This document shows, piece by piece, positions 30,669 through 40,479 of a stretch of 64,000 nt of DNA. The notes beneath the pieces were generated by a model. The model was not told the DNA's origin and did not search any database. It was given only the letters and a program-made list of their open reading frames with translations. Position 1 is the first letter of the stretch. The number at the start of each line of letters is the position of its first letter. The translations under genes and the position numbers were made by a program. Source of the DNA: Acidobacteriota bacterium (GTDB lineage: Bacteria; Acidobacteriota; Vicinamibacteria; Vicinamibacterales; SCN-69-37); contig CANIII010000002.1 of the NCBI GenBank assembly GCA_947467605.1, forward strand, positions 124,001 to 188,000. The letters are read 5' to 3'.

Positions 30669-31059
30669 TGGCTCTTGTCTCATCGTCGATCTTGGCGATC
30701 GTGACCCGGATCGCGTCCTTCGGCGGCGAGGTCCAGCGCTCGGGCCATTCGACGGCCAGAATTCCCTCAGCGGATACGTCTAGCAAGCCCAACTCCTCCA
30801 CTTCGCGCGGCGTCAGTCGGTACAGGTCGGCGTGATACAGCGTGATCATGCCGGCGTATTCCTGAAGCAATGTAAATGTGGGGCTCGAGACGTCGCCGGG
30901 ATGGGCGTCGAGGCCGCGGGCCATGCCGCGCACGAAGGCGGTCTTCCCCGCTCCCAGCGGGCCGTCGAGCAGCACGACGGCGCCTACTGACAATCTCCAG
31001 GCGAAGGCCGCGCCGATCGCTTCGGTGTCGGCTTCGCTATGGGAGACGTGCTCGGCCAT
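30640..31059 (-). CDS. tsaE: tRNA threonylcarbamoyladenosine biosynthesis ATPase TsaE
   Basis: The 139-residue P-loop protein works with TsaB and TsaD in making t6A37 of ANN-decoding tRNAs. Walker A is LDGPLGAGKTAFVRGMARGL near residues 31-50; SSPTFTLLQEY and LYHADLYRL are the other family motifs. The final nine residues come from a 33-base repeat and lie beyond the usual family end. Its ATG overlaps the nnrDE stop by one base, an arrangement common for this pair in bacteria. Confidence 0.93.
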   Translation of the reverse strand: MAEHVSHSEADTEAIGAAFAWRLSVGAVVLLDGPLGAGKTAFVRGMARGLDAHPGDVSSPTFTLLQEYAGMITLYHADLYRLTPREVEELGLLDVSAEGILAVEWPERWTSPPKDAIRVTIAKIDDETRAINMGGHGGP

Positions 31060-32630
31060 TACGCAGTCGGGCGCTTCTTGCGTGCGACCAAATCGATAAC
31101 CGCGTCGCCGAGTCGCGCGATGATGTCGGTCGCCGTCATCGCGACTTCCCCCTCGTCGGCTTCAGCGAGATCTCCGGCGAGTCCATGGAGGTAGACCGCC
31201 AGTTTGCAGGCGGCCTCGGCGTCGAGCAACTGCCCGAACCAGGCAGCGATCATGCCTGTCAGCACATCGCCGGCGCCGCCCGTGGCCATGCCGGGATTAC
31301 CGGTGAGGTTGACGAACGCATGACCCTCCGGCGTCGCGATGATCGTGCGATGTCCCTTCAACACGACATGCACGTGATGCGTCGCCGCGAAGTTGCGCGC
31401 GACCTCCAGACGTTCTGCCTGGACCTGTTCAATCGTAAGGCCGGTCAGGCGTGCCATCTCGCCAGGATGCGGCGTGATGATGATGTCGACGCCGTCGCGG
31501 CCGGCCAGCCGTTCGGGTTCGCCAACAAACGCGTTCAGTGCATCGGCGTCGAGAATGAGCGGCACACCACTACGCTCGACGAGCCCCTGGACGAGCGCCG
31601 CTGTTGACGGATGACGTCCGATGCCCGGGCCAATGGCGATCACATCCGCATCGAAATCGAGAATTCGGTCGAGCGCTTCGAACGCGAGTGTGGCGTCAGA
31701 CGTCTCTTCGCACCACTCGGTCATGTACTCCGAGCCCAGCGAGGCCACCACGTTTTGCATGGAGCCCGGGGTGGCCACGGTCACGAGGCCAGCGCCGGAC
31801 CTCAGCGCAGATTCCGCAGATAGACTCGCCGCCCCGGTCTTGCCGCGCGAGCCGGCCACGATCAGCACGCGGCCATAGTCACCCTTGTGCGAATCCGACG
31901 CGCGCGGTTCGACGAGCGCACGCATGGATTCCTTTGTGAGCAGTTCCAGCCACGGTCCGCCGACATCGTTGATGACCGACTGCGGGATACCGATCTCCGC
32001 AATGATGAGATTCCCGGCGAAGTTTTCGGCCGGCGGCAACACCAGCGGAATCTTCGGCGCCCCAAGTGCGACGGTGATCGTTGCGCGAATCGCAGGGCCA
32101 GTGACGACATGCGTGTCGCACGACAACCCGCTCGGAACATCCACCGCGATCACCGGCTTGGACGCCCCGTTGACATCGGCGAACACGGTTTCGCAGAGAC
32201 CATCAATCGGCCCGCGAAATCCTGTGCCAAACATCGCATCGACGATGATGTCGCTGCCGACAACGTCGGTGGAATGCAGCTCCCAGGCTTGGGCATCGGC
32301 GATCTCCACGACATCGATGCCAAGATGGCGCGCTGCCGACAAATTCGACGCCGCGGCGCCTTTCATGCCGTTCGCCGGCCCTAACAGGTACACGCCCACA
32401 TCCACGTGCCGCTCGCGGAGCGCGCGAGCCATGACGAGGCCATCACCGCCGTTATTACCCCGGCCGCAGAGAATGGCCACCCGCGACGTCGGGAGGTCGC
32501 CGAATGACGACTCCATCGCCGCCACAATCTGGCGCCCCGCATTTTCCATAAGCACGACCGCCGGAATGCCGATGTCGTCAATCGTCCGTTGATCTGCCTC
32601 GCGCATCTGCGCGGTATTAAGTACTCGCAT
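31059..32630 (-). CDS. nnrD: Bifunctional NAD(P)HX epimerase/dehydratase
   Basis: The 523-residue fusion repairs hydrated NAD(P)H. The N-terminal YjeF/NnrE epimerase domain (about 1-210) shows CGRGNNGGDGLVMARAL and a VDAMFGTGFRGPI segment. The C-terminal ribokinase-like dehydratase NnrD (about 225-520) shows VAGSRGKTGAASLSAESALR, IITPHPGEMARLTG, VLKGHRTIIATPEG and GNPGMATGGAGDVLTGMIAA. Full length matches the E. coli YjeF fusion (about 515). A promoter lies just before the start. Confidence 0.95.
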   Translation of the reverse strand: MRVLNTAQMREADQRTIDDIGIPAVVLMENAGRQIVAAMESSFGDLPTSRVAILCGRGNNGGDGLVMARALRERHVDVGVYLLGPANGMKGAAASNLSAARHLGIDVVEIADAQAWELHSTDVVGSDIIVDAMFGTGFRGPIDGLCETVFADVNGASKPVIAVDVPSGLSCDTHVVTGPAIRATITVALGAPKIPLVLPPAENFAGNLIIAEIGIPQSVINDVGGPWLELLTKESMRALVEPRASDSHKGDYGRVLIVAGSRGKTGAASLSAESALRSGAGLVTVATPGSMQNVVASLGSEYMTEWCEETSDATLAFEALDRILDFDADVIAIGPGIGRHPSTAALVQGLVERSGVPLILDADALNAFVGEPERLAGRDGVDIIITPHPGEMARLTGLTIEQVQAERLEVARNFAATHHVHVVLKGHRTIIATPEGHAFVNLTGNPGMATGGAGDVLTGMIAAWFGQLLDAEAACKLAVYLHGLAGDLAEADEGEVAMTATDIIARLGDAVIDLVARKKRPTA

Positions 32631-32640
32631 CGCGAGTCGG

Positions 32641-32669
32641 AGCGTATCGCGTGTGCACGCCCGTGTAAA
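32641..32669 (-). promoter_or_regulatory. Promoter of nnrDE-tsaE, nearly leaderless
   Basis: On the minus strand, TTTACA (32664-32669) and TACGCT (32641-32646) are 17 bases apart. The start would be near 32634, only a few bases before the ATG at 32628-32630. Confidence 0.5.
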
Positions 32670-32694
32670 TCATTGCCTGCGATATGCTGCCACC

Positions 32695-33546
32695 ATGCAG
32701 GGTGTGGTTTACGTCAACGGACAGATCAGTGCGGCAGCGGACGCCAAGATTCCGGTCTTCGATCACGGGTTTCTCTACGGCGAAGGCGTTTACGAAACGC
32801 TCCGGACCTATCGCCGAGCGCCGTTCCTCTTCGCCGCGCACATGGCGCGACTCAGACGCTCGGCATCGATGATCGCGCTGCCGGTCCCGTTCACCGACGA
32901 CCAACTCGCCGCCGAGATCCAGATCACCGCTGCGCGGTGCGATGGGGACGAGCTCTACATCCGGATTCTGCTCACGCGCGGCATCGGCGACCTCAGCTAC
33001 AACCTCGGCGCGACGCCGGCGCCCTCACTGGTCATCATCGTCAAGCCGCTGGCGCCATTTCCCGCGAAGAACTACACGGATGGCATTCGACTCTCTCTCG
33101 TCGACATCCGGCGCAACCATCCACATGCGCTCAATCCGCTGATCAAGTCGAACAATCTGCTGAACAACGCCCTCGCGATGCAGGAAGCCTACCGCCGCGG
33201 TGCCGACGAAGCCCTCATGCTCAACCAAGCCGGGCACGTCGTCGAATGCTCGCAATCAAACATCTTCATTGTGAAGGCCGGTCGACTCGCCACGCCGCCC
33301 CTGTCAGCAGGCCTGTTACCCGGCATCACACGTGAATTTGTGATCGAGATCGGCGCGTTCATCGGGATCGAGACTGACGAACGCCAGTTGGAATCTGCCG
33401 ACGTGCTCTCAGCCGACGAAGTCTTCATCACCGGCACCACCCGTGAAATCACGCCTGTCAATTCAGTCGATGAGACAGCAATCGCCACTGGCGCGCCTGG
33501 CCCGATCACACTGCGACTGATGGCGGAGTTCAAGAACAAGACCTAA
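32695..33546 (+). CDS. Class IV PLP aminotransferase (branched-chain aminotransferase/ADC-lyase family)
   Basis: The 283-residue protein has fold type IV PLP-enzyme features: VYVNGQISAAADAKIPVFDHG at the N-terminus, FLYGEGVYETLRTYR, the PLP-lysine region HALNPLIKSNNLLNNALA, a Glu-bearing EALMLNQAGHVVECSQSNIF, and TPPLSAGLLPGITREFVIE. Family members include IlvE, D-amino-acid aminotransferase and PabC, and substrate choice cannot be set by eye; it is shorter than IlvE (about 310) and more like Dat or PabC. ATG 32695 is preferred to 32653 because the family N-terminus begins there; a TATGCT hexamer ends seven bases before it. Confidence 0.85.
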   Translation: MQGVVYVNGQISAAADAKIPVFDHGFLYGEGVYETLRTYRRAPFLFAAHMARLRRSASMIALPVPFTDDQLAAEIQITAARCDGDELYIRILLTRGIGDLSYNLGATPAPSLVIIVKPLAPFPAKNYTDGIRLSLVDIRRNHPHALNPLIKSNNLLNNALAMQEAYRRGADEALMLNQAGHVVECSQSNIFIVKAGRLATPPLSAGLLPGITREFVIEIGAFIGIETDERQLESADVLSADEVFITGTTREITPVNSVDETAIATGAPGPITLRLMAEFKNKT

Positions 33547-33547
33547 G

Positions 33548-33571
33548 GCCCTCAACATGTTGAAGGCTTTT
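33548..33571 (+). terminator. Hairpin between convergent aminotransferase and gcvP genes
   Basis: GCC-TCAA and TTGA-GGC pair around a CATG loop with one mismatch, followed by TTTT at 33568-33571. It lies directly after the aminotransferase stop. Confidence 0.5.
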
Positions 33572-33575
33572 GACC

Positions 33576-36440
33576 TTACTCAGCTTCGATAGGCGGACAG
33601 CTGCAGAAGAGGTTCCGGTCGCCGTACGGGTTGTCGATACGAGCAATTGACGGCCAGAATTTATGGTGGCGGAGGCCGGGCACAGGATAGGCGGCGGCTT
33701 CGCGCGTGTATGGATGCGTCCACTCGGTCGCGCAAACGTCCTGCGCGGCGTGTGGGGCGTTCTTCAACACGTTGTCGGTACGGTCGGCCTTCCCGTCAAT
33801 GACATCCTGGATTTCCTGACGGATCGACAGCATCGCATCCACGAAGCGGTCGAGCTCGACTTTCGGCTCGCTCTCCGTCGGTTCCACCATCAAGGTGCCG
33901 GCGACGGGGAATGAGACCGTCGGCGCATGGAAGCCGTAGTCCATCAAGCGCTTGGCGACGTCCGTTTCGTCGATGCCAGAGAGTTGCTTCAGCGGCCGGA
34001 GGTCGAAAATACACTCGTGCGCGACGCGGCCGTTCGACGCGGTGTAGAGCACCGGGTAGGCCTTCTCGAGCCGTGCCTTGAGGTAGTTGGCGCTGAGAAT
34101 CGCCGCCTCCGTCGACGCCGTCATGCCGTCGGCGCCAAGCATGCGCGTGTAGCCGTACGAGATGAGCAGGATACTCGCGCTGCCCCAGGGTGCTGCCGAG
34201 ACGGCCGGGATTGCATATTCACCGCCGGTCTTGATCACCGGATGCCCCGGCAGGAATGGCGCGAGGTGCGAGCCGACCCCGATCGGCCCCATGCCGGGAC
34301 CGCCGCCGCCGTGCGGAATGGCAAACGTCTTATGCAGATTCAAGTGGCAGACGTCCGCACCAATGGATGCCGGACTGGTGATGCCCACCTGTGCGTTCAT
34401 GTTGGCACCGTCCATGTAGACCTGACCGCCGTGGGCGTGCACGACGGCGCAGATCTCGCGGATGCTCGACTCAAACACGCCGTGCGTGCTCGGATAGGTC
34501 ACCATCAAACACGACAGATTCGCCGCGTTCTTCTCGGCTTTCGCGCGCAGGTCATCGACGTTGATGTTGCCCTGCTCGTCACACGCCACGATCACGACCG
34601 GCATACCGGCGAGTGCCGCGCTGGCGGGATTCGTGCCATGCGCGGACTGCGGAATTAAGACGACGTTCCGGTGATGGTCGCCGCGGGAGCGGTGAAACGC
34701 CTGAATGACGAGAAGGCCGGCGAACTCACCCTGCGCACCGGAGTTCGGCTGCAGCGACACTGCGGCAAAGCCCGTGATGACCTTCAGCGTCTGTTCGAGT
34801 TCGCGGAAAATCTGCTGGTAGCCTTCCGTCTGATCGATCGGGGCAAACGGATGCATGCGACCAAATTCTGGCCAGCTCACCGGCATCATCTCAGAGGCCG
34901 CGTTCAGCTTCATCGTGCACGACCCGAGCGGAATCATCGCGCTGTCGAGCCCGATGTCCTTGCGTTCGAGACTCCGCACGTACCGCATCATCTCTGTCTC
35001 CGAGTGATACGTGCTGAAGATCGGGTGCGTCAGTGGCGGCGTGTTGCGCGCCAGTCCGACCGGCAGCGAGAACTTCATGCTGCCCGCTTCCGGAAGACCG
35101 GAGTTCTCCTTGCGCGCCGCCGTGGCGAATACGTCCACGATGTCGGAGAGATCGGCGTCAGTGACGGTTTCGTTGAGCGAGATCTGAATGACACCGCGCT
35201 CGGGGTAGTAGAAATTGACGAGGCGCGCGAGCGCGCCCTTCTGGACGGCGTCAACGATCGCCGGTTCACCGGTGAGTCGGAGCGTGTCGAACAGCGCCGC
35301 GTTGGTCTGCTTCCAGCCCAATCCTTCCAGCGCCGCGCCCAGCCTCATCGTCTGTTCATGTACACGTGAGGCAATCGTCGTGAGACCTTCCGGGCCGTGA
35401 TAGACGGCGTAGAACGCCGCCATGTTGGCGAGCAGTGCCTGCGCCGTGCAGATGTTCGAGGTCGCCTTCTCGCGGCGGATGTGCTGCTCGCGCGTCTGGA
35501 GCGCCATGCGATAGGCGCGACGGCCCTTGGCGTCCACCGAGACGCCGATGATGCGGCCCGGGGACTGGCGCATGAACGACTCGCGCGTGGCAAAGAACGC
35601 CGCGTGCGGACCGCCGTACCCCAGCGGCACGCCAAAGCGCTGCGCCGTGCCGAGCACAACGTCGGCCCCCATGGCCCCCGGCGGCGTGACGATGACACAG
35701 GCGAGCAGATCGGTTGCCGCGGCCACAAGCACGCCGGCATCGTGCGCGGCGGTGATCAGCGACGTGAAGTCGCGCACTTCCCCGCGATCATCAGGTGTCT
35801 GGAGATAGAGGCCATACACGTCATCACCGAACGTGACGGGTTTGGCCAGATCGACGTACGTCAGCGTGATCCCGAGCGGCACCGCGCGGGTTTCGAGCAA
35901 GGCGCGGGTCTGGGGGAAGATGCGTTCCGAGACGAGGAATGTGTGGGCGTTGGTCCGCTTCGAGACGCGCTTCAACAGCGTCATCGCCTCAGCGGCGGCC
36001 GTCGCCTCGTCGAGGAGCGACGCATTCGCGACTTCCATTCCGGTGAGCTCGCTCACCATGGTCTGAAAGTTGAGCAGCGACTCAAGCCGACCCTGCGCGA
36101 TCTCGGCCTGGTAGGGCGTGTAGGGCGTATACCAGCCGGGATTCTCGAAGACGTTGCGCTGAATCACCGCCGGCGTGAGCGTGTCGTGATACCCGAGACC
36201 AATGTAGCTGCGCGCCACCTTGTTGCGCGCCGCGATGGCTCGCAGGTGCAGCACATAGCCTGCCTCGCTATCGGCAGGCGGCAACGTGAGCGGGCGCGAC
36301 AGTTGGATGTCGGTCGGCACGACCTCGTTGATCAATTGCGCAAGTGTCGACGTCCCAATGGCCGAGAGCATCTCGCGGACGTCTTCGCCGCGCGGGCCAA
36401 TGTGTCTGGACGCAAAGGTACCGGAAACCGGAACGGTCAT
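33576..36440 (-). CDS. gcvP: Glycine dehydrogenase (decarboxylating), P-protein
   Basis: The 954-residue single-chain P-protein decarboxylates glycine and passes aminomethyl to lipoyl-GcvH. Both homologous halves are present: the N-terminal half (FASRHIGPRGEDVREMLSAI; TPYQAEIAQGRLESLLNFQ) and the C-terminal catalytic half with the PLP-lysine in CHLNLHKTFAIPHGGGGPG. Many related phyla have the enzyme split in two genes; here it is fused. It is third in a leftward gcvT-gcvH-gcvP operon, 15 bases after gcvH. The dihydrolipoamide dehydrogenase gene is elsewhere. Confidence 0.97.
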   Translation of the reverse strand: MTVPVSGTFASRHIGPRGEDVREMLSAIGTSTLAQLINEVVPTDIQLSRPLTLPPADSEAGYVLHLRAIAARNKVARSYIGLGYHDTLTPAVIQRNVFENPGWYTPYTPYQAEIAQGRLESLLNFQTMVSELTGMEVANASLLDEATAAAEAMTLLKRVSKRTNAHTFLVSERIFPQTRALLETRAVPLGITLTYVDLAKPVTFGDDVYGLYLQTPDDRGEVRDFTSLITAAHDAGVLVAAATDLLACVIVTPPGAMGADVVLGTAQRFGVPLGYGGPHAAFFATRESFMRQSPGRIIGVSVDAKGRRAYRMALQTREQHIRREKATSNICTAQALLANMAAFYAVYHGPEGLTTIASRVHEQTMRLGAALEGLGWKQTNAALFDTLRLTGEPAIVDAVQKGALARLVNFYYPERGVIQISLNETVTDADLSDIVDVFATAARKENSGLPEAGSMKFSLPVGLARNTPPLTHPIFSTYHSETEMMRYVRSLERKDIGLDSAMIPLGSCTMKLNAASEMMPVSWPEFGRMHPFAPIDQTEGYQQIFRELEQTLKVITGFAAVSLQPNSGAQGEFAGLLVIQAFHRSRGDHHRNVVLIPQSAHGTNPASAALAGMPVVIVACDEQGNINVDDLRAKAEKNAANLSCLMVTYPSTHGVFESSIREICAVVHAHGGQVYMDGANMNAQVGITSPASIGADVCHLNLHKTFAIPHGGGGPGMGPIGVGSHLAPFLPGHPVIKTGGEYAIPAVSAAPWGSASILLISYGYTRMLGADGMTASTEAAILSANYLKARLEKAYPVLYTASNGRVAHECIFDLRPLKQLSGIDETDVAKRLMDYGFHAPTVSFPVAGTLMVEPTESEPKVELDRFVDAMLSIRQEIQDVIDGKADRTDNVLKNAPHAAQDVCATEWTHPYTREAAAYPVPGLRHHKFWPSIARIDNPYGDRNLFCSCPPIEAE

Positions 36441-36455
36441 GCGGACACGCTTTCC

Positions 36456-36827
36456 TTACTTGGTCAGAGCTTCGTAGGCATTCGCGTCGAGCAACGCGGC
36501 GGTCTCACTGGCGTTCGAGACCTTGATGCGGATCATCCAGGTGTCATGCGGCTTTGAGTTCACATGATCCGGATGGTTGGCGAGATCGCTATTCACGGCC
36601 ACGACTTCACCCGACAGCGGGGAGAAGAGTTCCGACACGGCCTTGACCGACTCGATCGTGCCGAACGAGTCGCCCTGCTTGAGCGTGCGGCCGACGTCCG
36701 GCAATTCGACGAACACGACATCGCCCAGCTGCTTCTGTGCGAAGTCGGTAATGCCCACGGCCGCTTCCGCGCCGTCAACTCGCACCCACTCGTGGTCATT
36801 CGTGTATTTCAATTCGGCTGGATACAT
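36456..36827 (-). CDS. gcvH: Glycine cleavage system H-protein
   Basis: The 123-residue lipoyl carrier begins MYPAELKYTNDHEWVRVDG. The lipoylated Lys is in GTIESVKAVSELFSPLSGEV near residue 63. HPDHVNSKPHDTWMIRIKVS follows as in the family. It shuttles the aminomethyl group between GcvP and GcvT. Confidence 0.97.
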   Translation of the reverse strand: MYPAELKYTNDHEWVRVDGAEAAVGITDFAQKQLGDVVFVELPDVGRTLKQGDSFGTIESVKAVSELFSPLSGEVVAVNSDLANHPDHVNSKPHDTWMIRIKVSNASETAALLDANAYEALTK

Positions 36828-36843
36828 TGGCGAAGCTCCTGAG

Positions 36844-37959
36844 TTATTTCTTGGCGCGCTTGTAGAAAGGTTCGGGGACGACGCGCGCCGTCACCTGGCG
36901 GCCGCGCACGTCGATCGTAAATTCCGTGCCGACCGTTGCCAAGGCGACAGGCAACATCGCGAGGCCGATCGACTTTTTGAGAAACGGCGTCTGCGTGCCG
37001 CTGGTCACGACACCAATCGGCTGGCCGTCGGCCACAACCGCGTAACCATGGCGCGCGATGGCCTTGTCGACCATCTCGAAGCCCACCAGCTTCTTCGTGA
37101 GACTGCCCGCTTTCTGCGACTGCAGCACATCGCTGCCGAGAAACGCATCTTTCTTCCAGCCGACGATCCAGCCGAGGCCGGCTTCGAGGACCGTCGTCTG
37201 CTCGTCCATGTCACTGCCGCACAGCCGCATCGAGGCTTCGAGGCGCAGCGTGTCACGCGCACCGAGGCCGGCGGGCTTGATGCCCTTGTCGGCCCCGGCC
37301 GCGAGCAGGGCGTTCCACACCTTCTCGGCACTGGCCGGCGGCACAAACACTTCAAAGCCGTCTTCGCCGGTGTAGCCCGTGCGCGACACCATCACGCGCT
37401 GCCCCGCCACCTCGCCATTCGCGAACCAGTAGTACTTGATCGCCGGCAGCTCGATCTCCGTCAGCGTCTGCAGAATGCCTTCCGCTTCCGGGCCCTGGAT
37501 GGCAATCAGCGCATATCGCGAGCTCGAATTGACCACCACCGCATCGCCGCCGCGCTGGCGCGTGTTGTTCTGAATCCACTCGTAGTCTTTGACGATGTTC
37601 CCGGCATTGACGACGAGCATGAAGTGATCGTCGGCGATGCGATAGACAAGAATGTCGTCAACGAACGTGCCTTCCGGGGTCGTCAGCGCCGAGTATTGAA
37701 TCTGTCCGATCGCCAGTTTTGAGGCGTCGTTGCACGTGAGGTGCTGCACGGCGCCCAGCGCGTGCTTGCCGGCGATCTCGATCTGGCCCATGTGGCTCAC
37801 ATCGAAGAGGCCAGCGGCGGTGCGCACGGTCAGGTGTTCGTCGATGATGCCGGAGTACTCGACGGGCATATCCCACCCGCCAAATTCGACCATCCGTGCG
37901 CCGTGGGCGCGGTGACGAGCGTTGAGCGGAGTCTTCTTGAGCGATTCGGGTGTCGTCAC
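36844..37959 (-). CDS. gcvT: Aminomethyltransferase, glycine cleavage T-protein
   Basis: The 371-residue enzyme transfers the methylene group from lipoyl-GcvH to tetrahydrofolate. Motifs are [39 protein letters not shown], a folate-binding [17 protein letters not shown] and [18 protein letters not shown]. It starts with GTG at 37957-37959. Only 35 bases separate it from the upstream regulator, so no glycine riboswitch precedes it. A minus-strand TTGACC at 37996-38001 could be its -35 element. Confidence 0.96.
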   Translation of the reverse strand: MTTPESLKKTPLNARHRAHGARMVEFGGWDMPVEYSGIIDEHLTVRTAAGLFDVSHMGQIEIAGKHALGAVQHLTCNDASKLAIGQIQYSALTTPEGTFVDDILVYRIADDHFMLVVNAGNIVKDYEWIQNNTRQRGGDAVVVNSSSRYALIAIQGPEAEGILQTLTEIELPAIKYYWFANGEVAGQRVMVSRTGYTGEDGFEVFVPPASAEKVWNALLAAGADKGIKPAGLGARDTLRLEASMRLCGSDMDEQTTVLEAGLGWIVGWKKDAFLGSDVLQSQKAGSLTKKLVGFEMVDKAIARHGYAVVADGQPIGVVTSGTQTPFLKKSIGLAMLPVALATVGTEFTIDVRGRQVTARVVPEPFYKRAKK

Positions 37960-37994
37960 GCGTCTATCAACGTACTATCCCGCTCCCAACAGGG

Positions 37995-38993
37995 TCAAGG
38001 CATTGCGCACGGAGTTTCGTGTGTCCGGTCGGCCGCCTGGCTCCCGGTTCCCGCGGGCCGGCCCGGCTTTCCCGCCGGGATGTCATCGGATTCCCCCAAA
38101 TAGGTCTTGAGCGTGTGATAGGAGATACCCAGTCGCTCACAAGCCTCTCGGCGGTTCCCGTGGCAGCGCTCCAGCAGCAGCCGCGCGTATCGCCGAGACC
38201 AGGTCCGCAGCGTCTCGTCCCGACCAACCGGCCCGAGCATCACCAGATCGCGGTAATCCGCGGTGACGTCTGCGGGCAGGTCGTCGATGCCAATCTCCTG
38301 TGCCGGCGCGAGCGTGACCGCGCGCTCGATGACGCGTTCGAGTTGCCGCACGTTCCCGGGCCACTCGTAGGCCACGAGAGCCTCCATGGCCGTGCCGTCG
38401 CCCCGCCACTCCCCCATCCGCCCGTACCGCCCCAACACATGCTCCACCAATCTCGGTACATCGTCACGCCTCGAGCGGAGTGGGGGGACGTGGACCTCAA
38501 CGCCCGCGAGCCGGTAGAAGAGATCGGGGCGAAACCGCTGGTCGCGCACCATCTGGGACAGTGATCGATTCGTCGCCGCAACAATGCGCGTGTTGACGCG
38601 CTGGGTGCCATGCCCCCCGACACGCTCGACGCAGAGGTCCTGCAACACGCGCAAGAGTTTGGCCTGCGCGTTGAGAGACAGATCGCCCACCTCGTCCAGA
38701 AAGAGCGTGCCTTCTTCGGCCAGCTCGAACTTGCCTCGCCGCCCCCTCACGCCCGTCGCGGTGCGCTCTTCGATACCAAAGAGTTCGGTTTCGATGAGTG
38801 TTTCGACGATCGCTGCACAGTTCACGGCCACGAATGGCCCCTTGGCGCGCGTACTGAGTCCGTGAATCTCCCGGGCCGCTACCTCTTTGCCCGCGCCGCT
38901 CTCACCTTCAATCAACACCGTGAAATCCGTGCGCGCGACCCGTTCAAGACGATCGCGCAGCACCCGCATTTGTGAACTTGCCCCCACCAGCAT
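37995..38993 (-). CDS. Sigma-54-type AAA+ regulator without receiver domain and without GAFTGA
   Basis: The 332-residue protein is a stand-alone AAA+ domain (about 1-235) with Walker [20 protein letters not shown], Walker [16 protein letters not shown] and the arginine-finger region [15 protein letters not shown], followed by a Fis-type helix-turn-helix near 275-305 ([19 protein letters not shown]). The loop that normally reads GAFTGA, which contacts sigma-54, is [18 protein letters not shown] instead. No sensory domain precedes the core. It has a strong AGGAGG ribosome-binding site. It lies just upstream of gcvT on the same strand; whether it controls gcv is unknown. Confidence 0.85.
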   Translation of the reverse strand: MLVGASSQMRVLRDRLERVARTDFTVLIEGESGAGKEVAAREIHGLSTRAKGPFVAVNCAAIVETLIETELFGIEERTATGVRGRRGKFELAEEGTLFLDEVGDLSLNAQAKLLRVLQDLCVERVGGHGTQRVNTRIVAATNRSLSQMVRDQRFRPDLFYRLAGVEVHVPPLRSRRDDVPRLVEHVLGRYGRMGEWRGDGTAMEALVAYEWPGNVRQLERVIERAVTLAPAQEIGIDDLPADVTADYRDLVMLGPVGRDETLRTWSRRYARLLLERCHGNRREACERLGISYHTLKTYLGESDDIPAGKPGRPAGTGSQAADRTHETPCAMP

Positions 38994-39099
38994 GGCGTCC
39001 TCCTGACGGATGACGTATCAAGCCCGATGCCAACAAGCGCGTCCATTCACGCGACAAAACTGGCCGGCGCTTACGTCCTTCGCGGGTAGTGCCGACCCA

Positions 39100-39354
39100 T
39101 CAGCGTTCGATGCGGCAACAACCGCGGTAGGTTGGACCCGTCTCGGTGAGGCGCACGACGCGCCACGTCAACACAGAGGCGCGCCCACCCTGTTCGACGC
39201 CAGGCCATCGCCCGATCAGTTCGATCGCCTGACCGGGGCGCAGTCGGAGCGTTCCTTCAAGCCAGAGCTGCCCCTGACTCACCTCCAGCAGACGGAGGTC
39301 CTGTCCAAGCGTGATGCGGTTGCGTCCAGCGGCGAGCATCGCGGGGCGGGACAT
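39100..39354 (-). CDS. Small protein of unknown function after the prepilin gene (PilZ-like?)
   Basis: From ATG 39352-39354 this encodes 84 residues beginning MSRPAMLAAGRNRITLGQDL and containing LLEVSQGQLWLEGTLRLRPG, WRVVRLTETGPTYRGCC. The predicted all-beta pattern and the G-x-L-x-L/L-x-G spacing faintly recall PilZ domains, but the RxxxR motif of PilZ is not clear. It starts one base from the prepilin stop, so it is co-translated. A longer upstream frame is antisense-like and rejected. Confidence 0.5.
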   Translation of the reverse strand: MSRPAMLAAGRNRITLGQDLRLLEVSQGQLWLEGTLRLRPGQAIELIGRWPGVEQGGRASVLTWRVVRLTETGPTYRGCCRIER

Positions 39355-39355
39355 G

Positions 39356-39973
39356 TCACACCTCCGTCCACTGATGCCGCGCGGCTTCGTACTGCAATAC
39401 CCGCGTTCGTCCCGTGACACCGGCCACCCGCACGGCAAACTGCACGCCTCCGGCCGATCGCACATACACCGTTCCCGCGGTGGCGGTGCCCGACGAAGAG
39501 AAGCTGGCGATGTCGCTGGCGCCGAAACGCACCGCGTCAGCCGAACCGGTGCCACCGTCGGGATCGGGTAGCGACGCGTCCACCGCAATCGAGACGCCGG
39601 CGAAGAGTGTGGTCAGGCTGACCGCCGGCTGGCACGCGTCCCGACCGCGCGTGATGTCAACGCGGCGCACGCCGTTGCCATTGCCGTCGACGCAGCGTTG
39701 AAACCGCCACGCGCCGCCGACTTGATCGAACACGATAGCGGCCGAGGCCGAGCGGGCCACCGCATCCGTTCGCGCACCCCGACACTGTGCGGCGATGTAC
39801 TGCGCCGCCTGCCGTCCGCGGCCCGCGTCCATCGACGCGGCAAAGACGGGCGCGGAAATCGCCGCGGTCGTCGCCATCAGCGCAATGGCGATCGTCAATT
39901 CCACGAGTGAGACCCCGGCCGGAAGGCCGCGCGGTGCGGCACCTCCGGCCGGGTCCATACGACGCTCGGTCAC
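39356..39973 (-). CDS. FimT/GspH-like minor prepilin
   Basis: The 205-residue product has a leader ([20 protein letters not shown]) followed by [20 protein letters not shown], a class III prepilin N-terminus with Glu5 and an unusual Val at mature position 1. The globular part has [14 protein letters not shown] and [20 protein letters not shown], both typical of FimT/GspH proteins. The GTG at 39971-39973 overlaps the comEA stop as GTGA and is chosen; ATG 39958 is an alternative. Minor prepilins of this type nucleate competence or type IV pili. Confidence 0.75.
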   Translation of the reverse strand: MTERRMDPAGGAAPRGLPAGVSLVELTIAIALMATTAAISAPVFAASMDAGRGRQAAQYIAAQCRGARTDAVARSASAAIVFDQVGGAWRFQRCVDGNGNGVRRVDITRGRDACQPAVSLTTLFAGVSIAVDASLPDPDGGTGSADAVRFGASDIASFSSSGTATAGTVYVRSAGGVQFAVRVAGVTGRTRVLQYEAARHQWTEV

Positions 39974-40335
39974 AAGGCGAAGGTCTTCGCCGGCGCGACG
40001 GTGATCATCGGTTTCAACTTGAGGAACGTCTTCTCGCCGATGCCGCGCACGTTCATCAGGTCTTCGACCTTCTTGAAACCGCCGTTCTTCTGGCGATACT
40101 CCAGAATGCGGCCGGCGACCGCCGCGCCGATCCCCGGCAGGGTCTGCAGCTCGGTCGCGCCTGCGGTGTTCAGGTTGACCGGCGTCGTGACCTTCTCTGC
40201 CGCTGGCGGCTTCTGGCTCGCGGGTTTGCCGCTCTGAGTCCCCTCCGCGAACGACGGAGCCACCGCCGTAGTGAGGATGGCGGCCGTCCAGAAAATGGCG
40301 GCCAGGGTGTGTTTGAGTGCACGTGTCTTCAGCAT
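39970..40335 (-). CDS. comEA: ComEA-like helix-hairpin-helix DNA-binding protein
   Basis: The 121-residue protein has a signal peptide or anchor (about residues 7-28), a low-complexity Lys/Pro/Ala linker, and a tandem helix-hairpin-helix domain ([40 protein letters not shown]). ComEA binds incoming DNA in the periplasm. The start at 40333-40335 is preferred because GAGGA lies upstream. It is first in a three-gene run with a prepilin and a small protein, which supports a DNA-uptake or pilus role. Confidence 0.85.
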   Translation of the reverse strand: MLKTRALKHTLAAIFWTAAILTTAVAPSFAEGTQSGKPASQKPPAAEKVTTPVNLNTAGATELQTLPGIGAAVAGRILEYRQKNGGFKKVEDLMNVRGIGEKTFLKLKPMITVAPAKTFAL

Positions 40336-40459
40336 CTGTCTGTCCTCGAGCGCGCCTGCCCTGCATCCGTTGGCCACTGGGCCTCGTGGGATCCGGCTCC
40401 ACCAACGAGTCGGTCAGATGCAGGGTCGGCACCGCGCCGTTGTTGGTCAGCCGGTCCCG

Positions 40460-40479
40460 CTCGCTCTCTTGAGCAAGCC
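40460..40479 (-). promoter_or_regulatory. Stem-loop in the putative comEA leader
   Basis: On the minus strand GCTTGCTC and GAGCGAGC form an eight-pair stem (one G-T pair) around an AAGA loop. There is no T-run, so a structural leader element is more likely than a terminator. It does not match a riboswitch I can recognise. Confidence 0.4.

Noticed and set aside
37960..37994. Possible glycine riboswitch before gcvT
   Set aside because: Only 35 bases separate gcvT from the regulator gene; a tandem glycine aptamer cannot fit and no aptamer core is seen.
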